Below, one piece after another: positions 6,299 through 12,746 of a stretch of DNA of 12,746 nt (the stretch's first letter is position 1; the number at the start of each line of letters is the position of its first letter). The notes beneath the pieces were generated by a model that was not told where the DNA came from, made no database searches, and saw nothing but the letters and a program-made list of their open reading frames with translations. The DNA comes from Ruminiclostridium sp. (GTDB lineage Bacteria; Bacillota; Clostridia; DSM-8532): contig DOHN01000108.1 in assembly GCA_003535195.1 (NCBI GenBank), positions 12,873 through 25,618 of the forward strand, given 5' to 3'. The translations under genes and the position numbers were made by a program.

Positions 6299-7204
6299 CT
6301 ATATTTTTGAGAGCATGGCAGGCCCCAGCAGAGCTGAATATTTGGCATTATTTGATAATTTAATACTGCAGATTCCGACAATGACATCATTGATTTCCTT
6401 AAATGCACCGTTCTGGCAAACCCGTATATTGTCCGGTCTAAATCCTGTCAGCATACCGTTTTCTCTGCCAATGGATTTAAATGGTATCAGATGAACACGC
6501 TTCAGCCATATATTGTCATCTGCTCTCTGCGAGGTTTGTATATAAGCCCCCATATTATTCGAAACAACGGATTTATAAAATTCCGGAGGAAGTATGGATT
6601 TGATGGACTCGGCTTCCACCACCATGACCGGATACCCGGTAATGGGGTCGATCAATGAATTCCCTGTATCCACCAGCGCGTTAAAACGAACTGACCTGTC
6701 CCCGAGCCTGATGTGCACCGGCACCACGGATCCTTCTCTTAAGACCTTCCCCGATAGGATCCTGCCAATGGGCATTACTAAAACAATACACAGGCCGGAA
6801 GAGAACAAAAATGCCTTTAATACGCCTTGGGGGCTCAGATACATAAGCCCGCCATAAGAAACGATACCGCCTTCAAAAATGTTGGACAGGGCATATGTAC
6901 ATCCCGCGAGCAAAAAAGCTGATAGCAGCAGCATCCCCCACCGTTTCAAAAATTCCGATAAATTTCTGATTCGAAACGCAATTAAAACCATTATGACCGA
7001 TATCGAAATCTTTGTGATCAATGAGGTCATCATGACTATACCGGGCAGCGCTACCGCAAAAACCGCATAAAGGGCGCCAAGGGAAGCCGCAAGGACTGTT
7101 CTGAAAACCTTAAGCCCGCAGCCTGATATGGCACTGGTCAGCTTTAGAATGAAGCAGTTGGCAAGCAAATTTTCAAAGAACAGCAGATCCGCGTATACTA
7201 TCAC
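6299..7204 (-). CDS. spoIIGA: Pro-sigma-E processing peptidase SpoIIGA
   Basis: A 301-residue membrane-embedded aspartic protease that cleaves pro-sigma-E after a signal from the forespore. The N-terminal half has about five hydrophobic helices (roughly residues 5-25, 34-55, 57-78, 90-107 and 131-150). The C-terminal half carries the protease motif FNALVDTGNSLIDPITG (174-190) with catalytic Asp179 (Asp183 in B. subtilis); the enzyme works as a dimer. The length matches the family. The start is GTG at 7204 with GGGGAG (7219-7214) 9 bases upstream; the ATG at 7209 meets a stop after two codons. It is the first gene of the spoIIG operon, with sigE downstream. Transcription is probably Spo0A-dependent. 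ftsZ, the frequent upstream neighbour, is absent; instead the divergent gene is an AsnB-like protein. Confidence 0.95.
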   Translation of the reverse strand: MIVYADLLFFENLLANCFILKLTSAISGCGLKVFRTVLAASLGALYAVFAVALPGIVMMTSLITKISISVIMVLIAFRIRNLSEFLKRWGMLLLSAFLLAGCTYALSNIFEGGIVSYGGLMYLSPQGVLKAFLFSSGLCIVLVMPIGRILSGKVLREGSVVPVHIRLGDRSVRFNALVDTGNSLIDPITGYPVMVVEAESIKSILPPEFYKSVVSNNMGAYIQTSQRADDNIWLKRVHLIPFKSIGRENGMLTGFRPDNIRVCQNGAFKEINDVIVGICSIKLSNNAKYSALLGPAMLSKI

Positions 7205-7268
7205 CTCATGACTCTCCCCATCTTTTTATAAGTTCCATTTAAACATATATGGCAGAAGTTTCTCTTTT

Positions 7269-7302
7269 ATGATAAAACGGTTTTAAGGTTTTTTATGTCA
7301 AA
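7269..7302 (-). promoter_or_regulatory. Probable Spo0A-dependent spoIIG promoter with long spacer
   Basis: On the minus strand a perfect -35 TTGACA (7301-7296) is followed 21 bases later by TATCAT (7274-7269, five of six consensus); shifting one base gives a 22-bp spacer. The B. subtilis spoIIG promoter is known for a 22-bp spacer and activation by Spo0A bound over the -35. Here TGTCAAA (7296-7302, plus strand) matches the TGTCGAA Spo0A box at six of seven positions and overlaps the -35. The predicted leader is about 60 bases. Confidence 0.6.
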
Positions 7303-7430
7303 TCGCGTTATAGCCCAATTATTTTCTAAAATCGTTATAAGTAAAGCATTTCGGTTCTTTGGATTTCCCGTAACACCCACTTTGCGCTTCGAATAGAATA
7401 AGAGTGTATCGATTCTCCTGGAGTGGTTCT

Positions 7431-9260
7431 ATGTCCGGAATAGCCGGTATGGTAAATCCGTTTGAGAATATTCTGCTCAAGAGCATGAACATATGTACCA
7501 TGGCCGATGCCATCCGCACGAGAGGACCCAATGGCACCGGACATTTTATTTCTCCTCATGCTGCATTGTTAAAACGTATCGGGTCAGCAAGCGCTTCCGA
7601 CGGAGGGCCAACCGTCACCAAAATCCCTCTGGAAGGAAAAACTTATGTATTGATGCTGGACGGGATCATATACAATGCAGAAGAGCTCTGCACAGAATTG
7701 GAAACCTTAGGCTGCCGGTGCTCGGGCAGCTCCTGTCAGGAGCTTTTTATATATGCGTACATTCACTGGAAGGAGGATTTTCTGACCAGGCTGAACGGCG
7801 CCTTTGCTTTTGCCCTTTGGATCGTAGAGGATGGCATGCTCCTTCTGGCACGGGACCAGATCGGTATAAAGCCTTTGTTTTACACCCTGGCAGGCACTAC
7901 CCTGCTCTTCTCATCGGAGATTCAGGGCATTACCGGCAACCCATTGTATGAGACTGCAATCGACATCGAAGGTTTGTCGGAATTGATCTGTCTGAGTCCC
8001 CGCCACACGCCGGGAAGCGGAATCTTAAAAGGCATTTTCCAGGTCAGGCCGGGCCATTATCTGATTTATTCAAAAGAGGGAGTAAAAAATACCCGGTACT
8101 GGAAGATTGAAATTCAAAATCATGAGGATGATCTGGGAAAAACCCTCGAAAATGTCCGGTACCTGGTTGTGAATTCTGTTAAGAGACAAATGAAGTCGGA
8201 CGTGCCCCTCTGCGGCCTCCTTTCAGGAGGACTTTATTCCGGCCTTATAACCGCCATTGTAGCAAACAATCCGGCGCTATTGCACAGCAATGTTTATAAT
8301 ACATGGTCTCTGGACTTTGAAAGAAACAGCCGGAATATCCGGCAAAGAAATTACACCGCAGATTCCGATACGCCCTGGATCCGCTGGGTCTGCAGAAGGG
8401 CGGGGACCCGCCACCACTATATTATTCTGTCTCCCGCCGATCTGTCCGACTCTATTTTGGAGGCGGCCGAGGCCCGGGGCATCCCCGGTGTTCCCGGGTA
8501 TGACAACTCGCTGATGCTTTTGTTCAGGGAAATTCGTAAAGATTACAGCATCGTTCTTTCGGGGGATTGCTCCGATGAAATATTCGGTTCCAATATCAAG
8601 GCCTCCGAACATTTTACTTCCGGAAAACGGCGTTTGCCCTGGGCCTCCAATGTTTCCGAGAAGATCTCCATCTTCAGGAACGATCTCATTGAATTGATTA
8701 AGCCCTATGAATTTATAGAGAAATGCTATGAGGAAGCGTTGGCCGAATACATAAAATTTGCGGCAGGAGCCAAACGTTTAAAAATGGAAAGTGAGGCACA
8801 ATGGTTCAGCCTCTATTGGAATCTGCCCTGTATTTTAGAAAGGCTGGACCGTATGAGCATGGCATTTGGCCTGGAAGCCAGGGTTCCTTTTTGCGACATC
8901 CGCTTAATAGAGTACTTCTGGAACATCCCCCAGGAGCTTAAGCGGCTCAATAATACAGACAGGGGCCTATTAAGGGAAGCCATGCGCGGATATCTTCCTT
9001 CAGATATTCTGGAAAGAAAAAAAAGTCTCTTTCCCCATTGTCAGGATACGGACTACGAAGCGAAAATTAAAACCATGCTTTTTGAAATCGCCCTGGACCC
9101 GGCCTCCCCGGTCAGGAATCTGCTGAATATGAAAACCCTGGAAAGCATGATGAAGCAGCAGCAGGATCTCAGCAAGCGCTATACCTCAAGATCCCAGCTC
9201 TATGGCTGGATTCTGCAGCTGAATCATTTCATGAAATCCAATGGAATTACATCTTTTTGA
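7431..9260 (+). CDS. AsnB-family asparagine-synthetase-like protein with altered active sites
   Basis: A full-length 609-residue relative of glutamine-hydrolysing asparagine synthetase. The N-terminal class II amidotransferase domain (about 1-200) is followed by an ATP-pyrophosphatase synthetase domain (about 235-540). ATG at 7431 is chosen because GGAG (7420-7423) is 7 bases upstream and MSGIAG aligns with the family's MCGIAG; a GTG at 7404 would add 9 residues. The glutaminase nucleophile Cys is Ser2, NGEIYN is DGIIYN (77-82), and the pocket Asp of the SD.E motif is Cys102. The PP-loop SGGLDS reads SGGLYSG (265-271), losing its Mg-binding Asp. Retained are RGP (31-33), [10 protein letters not shown] (377-386), [18 protein letters not shown] (470-487) and ERKKSLFP (528-535). 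Glutamine-dependent asparagine synthesis is therefore unlikely. It may be a regulator, a different ligase, or a decaying gene. It diverges from spoIIGA; B. subtilis has a sporulation-linked AsnB homologue (AsnO), so a sporulation role is possible but unproven. Confidence 0.88.
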   Translation: MSGIAGMVNPFENILLKSMNICTMADAIRTRGPNGTGHFISPHAALLKRIGSASASDGGPTVTKIPLEGKTYVLMLDGIIYNAEELCTELETLGCRCSGSSCQELFIYAYIHWKEDFLTRLNGAFAFALWIVEDGMLLLARDQIGIKPLFYTLAGTTLLFSSEIQGITGNPLYETAIDIEGLSELICLSPRHTPGSGILKGIFQVRPGHYLIYSKEGVKNTRYWKIEIQNHEDDLGKTLENVRYLVVNSVKRQMKSDVPLCGLLSGGLYSGLITAIVANNPALLHSNVYNTWSLDFERNSRNIRQRNYTADSDTPWIRWVCRRAGTRHHYIILSPADLSDSILEAAEARGIPGVPGYDNSLMLLFREIRKDYSIVLSGDCSDEIFGSNIKASEHFTSGKRRLPWASNVSEKISIFRNDLIELIKPYEFIEKCYEEALAEYIKFAAGAKRLKMESEAQWFSLYWNLPCILERLDRMSMAFGLEARVPFCDIRLIEYFWNIPQELKRLNNTDRGLLREAMRGYLPSDILERKKSLFPHCQDTDYEAKIKTMLFEIALDPASPVRNLLNMKTLESMMKQQQDLSKRYTSRSQLYGWILQLNHFMKSNGITSF

Positions 9261-10308
9261 TTTCTTCCAAAAGGGCAGGGACGATCTCCTCTTCGCGAAC
9301 CTTTCGAAGGATCTGGCCCTTCTTGAAGATCACGGCGGAGTCCTTGCCCCCGGCTATTCCGATATCGGCTTCCCGGGCTTCTCCGGGGCCGTTGACCACA
9401 CAGCCCATAACAGCCACCTTAATAGGCTTATCACAAGCTTCAAGGGCTTTTTCCACTTTCTCCGCAATGCCTATCAGGTCAATCTGAGTGCGGCCGCAAG
9501 TGGGGCAGGATACAAATTCAATACCCTTATGATAGAGGCCGCAGGCCCGCAAAATCTCCCGGGCAGCCTTTACCTCTTCCACCGGATCGCCTGTAAGGGA
9601 AACTCGCACGGTATCCCCTATACCCGCAAAGAGCATGGCGCCGATGCCCACCGCCGACTTTATGGTTCCCCTGTAAATCGTTCCCGCCTCGGTAATACCG
9701 ATATGCAGCGGGTAATCCGTCTGCCCGGCAAGCAGTTTATGCGCCTGAAATGCCATGACGGGATCGGAGGATTTTATGGAAAGAACAGTATCATAAAAAT
9801 GCAGTTCCTCCAATATCCGGACATGGCCGAGAGCGCTCTCAACCAAAGCCTCAGCCGTAACACGGCCATATTTTTGAAGCAGTTCTTTTTCCAAAGAACC
9901 GCTGTTGACCCCGATCCGTAAAGAAATACCCTTTTGCCGGGCCATCTGAACCACTTCTTCGACCCTTTCCCTGGAGCCGATATTGCCGGGATTGATGCGT
10001 ATTTTATCAGCCCCATTTTCCATGGCCTTTAATGCCAGCCTGTAATCAAAGTGGATATCGGCCACAAGGGGCAGCGTTATTCTCTTCTTAATCTCATCAA
10101 CGGCTTCGGCAGCCTCCATATCGGGAATTGCCACCCGCACGATATCACAGCCGGCATCGGTCAGGCGATGGATCTGGGCCACCGTCGCTTCAACATCCGA
10201 GGTTCTGGTATTTGTCATGGACTGTATGGAAATCGGGGCATCCCCTCCGATAAAGAGATTGCCCACTTTTACTTTTCTTGTTTTTCTTCGAATCATTCCG
10301 CTTTTCAT
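9247..10308 (-). CDS. ispG: 4-Hydroxy-3-methylbut-2-en-1-yl diphosphate synthase IspG (GcpE)
   Basis: A 353-residue cytoplasmic iron-sulfur enzyme of the MEP isoprenoid pathway, converting methylerythritol cyclodiphosphate to HMBPP. The N-terminal TIM-barrel half shows [18 protein letters not shown] (21-38), [11 protein letters not shown] (82-92) and [10 protein letters not shown] (102-111). The C-terminal half carries the [4Fe-4S] ligands in [12 protein letters not shown] (Cys268, Cys271) and [11 protein letters not shown] (Cys303, catalytic Glu310). The length is typical of the bacterial form without the inserted domain. ATG at 10308 follows AAGGA in the 9-base gap after rseP, so it is the third gene of a dxr-rseP-ispG operon. 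Its 3' end overlaps the convergent AsnB-like gene by 14 bases, leaving no room for a terminator between them. Confidence 0.97.
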   Translation of the reverse strand: MKSGMIRRKTRKVKVGNLFIGGDAPISIQSMTNTRTSDVEATVAQIHRLTDAGCDIVRVAIPDMEAAEAVDEIKKRITLPLVADIHFDYRLALKAMENGADKIRINPGNIGSRERVEEVVQMARQKGISLRIGVNSGSLEKELLQKYGRVTAEALVESALGHVRILEELHFYDTVLSIKSSDPVMAFQAHKLLAGQTDYPLHIGITEAGTIYRGTIKSAVGIGAMLFAGIGDTVRVSLTGDPVEEVKAAREILRACGLYHKGIEFVSCPTCGRTQIDLIGIAEKVEKALEACDKPIKVAVMGCVVNGPGEAREADIGIAGGKDSAVIFKKGQILRKVREEEIVPALLEEIKKM

Positions 10309-10317
10309 ATCTTTTCC

Positions 10318-11613
10318 TTACATCAGCCATCTGGGTATATCATTGAACAAGGTTGCAATCAGCACGCAGATGAGCAACACAAATCCAATCATAGAAACCA
10401 TACCGACCTTTTCCTGGGGCAGGGGCTTTCCCCTGATTTTTTCTATCAGAAGAATCAAAAGCATGCTGCCGTCCAGAGCCGGGAAAGGCACCAGATTCAT
10501 AATTCCTAAGTTGATGCTGATATAAGAGCAGAGATAAATAAGGTTTAAAAGAATTTCTCTGGCAGGCTGTTTTGTTTCAACCACACTCCCTACCGTTCCG
10601 ATAATTCCAACCGGCCCCGACAGCTCCTTAAAAGAAATGGTACCATTAAAAAGCCATTTCAGCGAAATCAGCACGTTTCGTATGGTAGAAACGCTGTATC
10701 TGAAGGAAGCCTTGGCCACTTCAAAGAAGTTTCCCTGCTTGTGTTCAAGATCTAAACCCAGTGTATAGGAAAAATCGGCAAAGGGCTTTATATTTTCAAA
10801 GGTCAGTATTTCACCGTTTCTCTCCACCGTCACAGTCACCGGCGCTTCCTTATCGGGCCTGGTGACATTTAAGTAGGTGCTGATTTCCTGTGTGGTGGAA
10901 ACCTCGGTATCATCAAGCCTGATGACCTTATCTTCCCGCTTTACGCCCGCTTTTTCCAAGGGCGAATCAATTTCCACCATTTCAATAATATTGGAGCCCA
11001 TATTGTCGACAACCCGGGCCGTAAAGCCTAAGCGATACCTTGTGGCGGTCCTGCCCGGTGTGATCGTTTTTGTGACTTTCCGGCCGGCACTTGTATCGTA
11101 ATAAACGATCTCTTTATCCGTGCCATCCTCGCCGTACATGAAAATATTAATATCGGAAGCGGGATCATAGATCTTTCTGCCGCCATAGGAGAGGAATAGA
11201 TCCCCTACCTCAACACCGGCTTTTTTTAGGGGCGAATCCCCGATAAGCTCAGTAATCTTGGTTGTATAAAAGCCTGTTGATGTGAGAAATATCATAGCAA
11301 AAATAAAAGCGAACAGAATATTCATGATCGGTCCGGCAGAAACTACCAGGGCCTTTTTCCCCGGGAGCTGGTTTGAAAATGCCCGCGGATCGTCCGAGGA
11401 TTCCTCTTCCCCTTCCATCTTGACATATCCCCCCATGGGAATCAGCCTTAAGGCATAAACGGTTTCACCCTTTTTTATGGAAAACAATTTTGGCCCCATG
11501 AATAGTGAGAACTCTAAAACCTTTATTCCCACAGCTTTTGCAGCCAGAAAATGTCCCAGCTCATGAATAAAAATCAAAAGGCTGAGCGCCAGAAGCGCAA
11601 CTAACACACCCAT
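10318..11613 (-). CDS. rseP: RIP (site-2) zinc metalloprotease RseP
   Basis: A 431-residue polytopic intramembrane protease that cuts membrane-bound substrates such as anti-sigma factors or signal-peptide remnants. The zinc motif HELGH is at residues 17-21 within the first transmembrane helix. The third zinc ligand lies in NLVPFPALDG (373-382, Asp381). Two PDZ-like segments lie between: about 118-185, and about 205-275 with DSPLEKAGVKREDKVIRLDD. Other family marks are PMGGYVKMEGE (59-69), SAGPIMNILFAF (92-103) and GPVGIIGTVG (333-342). Hydrophobic segments are near 3-25, 90-112, 352-376 and 404-424. The start codon at 11613 directly abuts the dxr stop; its GGGGG ribosome binding site lies in the last dxr codons, implying translational coupling. 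The order dxr-rseP-ispG is common in Firmicutes. The usual DGG is DGS here, a minor change. Confidence 0.95.
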   Translation of the reverse strand: MGVLVALLALSLLIFIHELGHFLAAKAVGIKVLEFSLFMGPKLFSIKKGETVYALRLIPMGGYVKMEGEEESSDDPRAFSNQLPGKKALVVSAGPIMNILFAFIFAMIFLTSTGFYTTKITELIGDSPLKKAGVEVGDLFLSYGGRKIYDPASDINIFMYGEDGTDKEIVYYDTSAGRKVTKTITPGRTATRYRLGFTARVVDNMGSNIIEMVEIDSPLEKAGVKREDKVIRLDDTEVSTTQEISTYLNVTRPDKEAPVTVTVERNGEILTFENIKPFADFSYTLGLDLEHKQGNFFEVAKASFRYSVSTIRNVLISLKWLFNGTISFKELSGPVGIIGTVGSVVETKQPAREILLNLIYLCSYISINLGIMNLVPFPALDGSMLLILLIEKIRGKPLPQEKVGMVSMIGFVLLICVLIATLFNDIPRWLM

Positions 11614-12746
11614 CTAAAAACCCCCACTAACTATACTCCAGGCAAGCCGTCGGGATGCCCGGTCAGTATCTATTATATCGTTGAGTACAGGCTTGCTATT
11701 CACCGAATGAGCGTTCATAACAAGTTCAATCAGTTCAAATATTTTCGGAAAGGATATTTTACGGTTTAAAAAGAGTTCCACCGCCACTTCATTGGCCGCG
11801 TTCATGGCACAGGGCATGGTCCCCCCAATTTTTGCAGCCTCATAAGCCAGCCCCAGTGATTTAAAAGTATCAAAATCAGGTTTTTCAAAGGTCAGCTGAC
11901 TCAATTGGGAAAAATCGATCCTTTTAAAGCTGTTTTCGTTTCGTTCCGGCCAGGTCAGGGCGAGCTGTATAGGAATCCTCATATCCGAGGCGCCCAACTG
12001 GGCCATTAATGATCCATCCTTAAATTCCACCATGGAATGAATGATACTTTGCGGATGCACCACCACATCTATTTTTGAAACCGGTATGTCAAAAAGCCAC
12101 ATGGCTTCTATAATCTCAAGGCCCTTATTCATCAATGTTGCAGAATCTATGGTAATTTTGTTTCCCATGGACCAGGTGGGATGATTTAAAGCCTCCTCCA
12201 ATGAAACATTCTCAAGCTGACGGCTGGTAAAGCCCCTGAAGGGACCTCCCGATGCAGTCAGAATAATTCGGGATGCATCCTGCGTTCTGTTTCCGGCAAG
12301 ACTTTGAAAAATAGCCGAATGCTCGCTGTCCACAGGAAAAAGGCGGACGCCGCATCGTTTTGCTTCTTCCATGATGATATTTCCGGCGGTCACAAGGGTT
12401 TCCTTATTGGAAAGGGCAATATTCTTGCCCGCCTGAATGGCCGTCATTGTCGGCAGCAGACCTGAAATTCCGACCACAGAAGTGAGAACCGTATCGGTAT
12501 CGGGATGAACTACAGTCTCTAAAATTCCATCCATCCCTTTTAATATCTTTGTACCGGTATCCCCGACGGCAATGGCCAGATCATGGGCCGCCTTTTCATC
12601 AAAAAGCGCCGCCGTTCTGGGATGAAACTTTCTGATCTGTTCTTCCATAAGTTTTACATTTGAATTGGCTGCAAGTGAAACAACTTCTATATTGAGGTTT
12701 TCACAAACCTCAAGGGCCTGCATGCCGATGGAGCCTGTGGAGCCTA
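11614..12746 (-). CDS. dxr: 1-Deoxy-D-xylulose 5-phosphate reductoisomerase, 5' end outside window
   Basis: The second enzyme of the MEP pathway, converting DXP to 2-C-methylerythritol 4-phosphate with NADPH. The frame remains open to the right edge and encodes GSTGSIG before the ATG at 12723, the NADPH-binding GxTGxxG loop. That internal ATG is therefore not the start; about 8 residues are missing. Conserved parts in order are the IALSNKETLVTAG nucleotide-binding region, FPVDSEHSAIFQ with metal and substrate residues, ILTASGGPFRG, the HPTWSMGNKITIDSATLMNKGLE catalytic region, VVHPQSIIHSMVEF, ALTWPER and AANEVAVELFL. The C-terminal helical domain is complete. It ends flush with rseP (the TAG is immediately followed by ATG). 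It is part of the lipid/isoprenoid operon whose promoter lies outside the window. Confidence 0.97.
   Translation of the reverse strand, partial: GSTGSIGMQALEVCENLNIEVVSLAANSNVKLMEEQIRKFHPRTAALFDEKAAHDLAIAVGDTGTKILKGMDGILETVVHPDTDTVLTSVVGISGLLPTMTAIQAGKNIALSNKETLVTAGNIIMEEAKRCGVRLFPVDSEHSAIFQSLAGNRTQDASRIILTASGGPFRGFTSRQLENVSLEEALNHPTWSMGNKITIDSATLMNKGLEIIEAMWLFDIPVSKIDVVVHPQSIIHSMVEFKDGSLMAQLGASDMRIPIQLALTWPERNENSFKRIDFSQLSQLTFEKPDFDTFKSLGLAYEAAKIGGTMPCAMNAANEVAVELFLNRKISFPKIFELIELVMNAHSVNSKPVLNDIIDTDRASRRLAWSIVSGGF

Noticed and set aside
7404..7406. GTG at 7404 as the start of the AsnB-like gene
   Set aside because: It has no good ribosome binding site, and the family alignment begins at MSGIAG (ATG at 7431), which has GGAG at a 7-base spacing.
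8277..8612. Minus-strand ORF of 111 codons inside the AsnB-like gene
   Set aside because: It is antisense to clearly conserved AsnB-family sequence, and its proline/glycine-rich composition is typical of a shadow frame.
9241..9921. Long plus-strand ORF opposite ispG (226 codons)
   Set aside because: It lies entirely within ispG on the other strand apart from a few bases, and its product has no recognisable domain. ispG is unmistakable there.
12721..12723. ATG at 12723 as the dxr start
   Set aside because: The same frame continues upstream and encodes GSTGSIG, the NADPH-binding loop, so this Met is internal.
1..12746. CRISPR arrays, tRNA or rRNA genes, insertion sequences
   Set aside because: No regularly spaced repeats, tRNA cloverleaf, rRNA sequence, transposase or flanking terminal repeats were recognised on reading either strand.

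Overview
The window looks like chromosomal DNA from an anaerobic, endospore-forming member of the Clostridia, possibly close to Lachnospiraceae. The basis is a spoIIGA-sigE pair (mother-cell sporulation), the dxr-rseP-ispG order typical of Firmicutes, strong AGGAGG-type ribosome binding sites and very AT-rich promoters. The genus cannot be fixed from the sequence alone. Both edges cut a gene: a TRAP permease at the left and dxr at the right. Every gene except the asparagine-synthetase-like one is on the minus strand.

Right part (about 9.2-12.7 kb): a tight housekeeping operon, dxr (5' end outside the window), rseP and ispG. It combines two MEP-pathway isoprenoid enzymes with a site-2 membrane protease. 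The dxr stop abuts the rseP start, and ispG follows after 9 bases. An AsnB-family protein is encoded convergently and its 3' end overlaps ispG by 14 bases. This AsnB-like protein is full length, but four glutaminase-pocket residues and the aspartate of the PP-loop are all substituted, so it looks like a pseudoenzyme or a repurposed enzyme.

Middle part (about 5.3-7.4 kb): spoIIGA and sigE form the spoIIG operon. It is preceded by a consensus -35 with an unusually long (21-22 bp) spacer and a near-consensus Spo0A box, as expected for a Spo0A-activated sigma-A promoter. A terminator-like hairpin follows sigE. The usual neighbours ftsZ and sigG are absent, so the locus has been rearranged. Between sigE and gntR lie about 300 bases with two hairpins and one 45-codon ORF of doubtful reality.

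Left part (about 0-5.3 kb): a catabolic-looking module. A GntR/UTRA regulator is followed by an AtuA-like (DUF1446) protein, a DUF4387 protein, an SSS-family symporter and a TRAP large permease. The AtuA-like gene has a perfect TTGACA-17-TATAAT promoter. Its -10/start region is covered by a perfect 16-bp palindrome. The ACATGT core recurs exactly 30 bp downstream inside a 34-bp dyad, and an 11-bp piece of the palindrome recurs at the gntR promoter. The simplest reading is that GntR represses both itself and the operon until an imported organic acid or derivative releases it. The chemistry of the AtuA/DUF4387 pair is not established, and this module is the best candidate for an undescribed system here.
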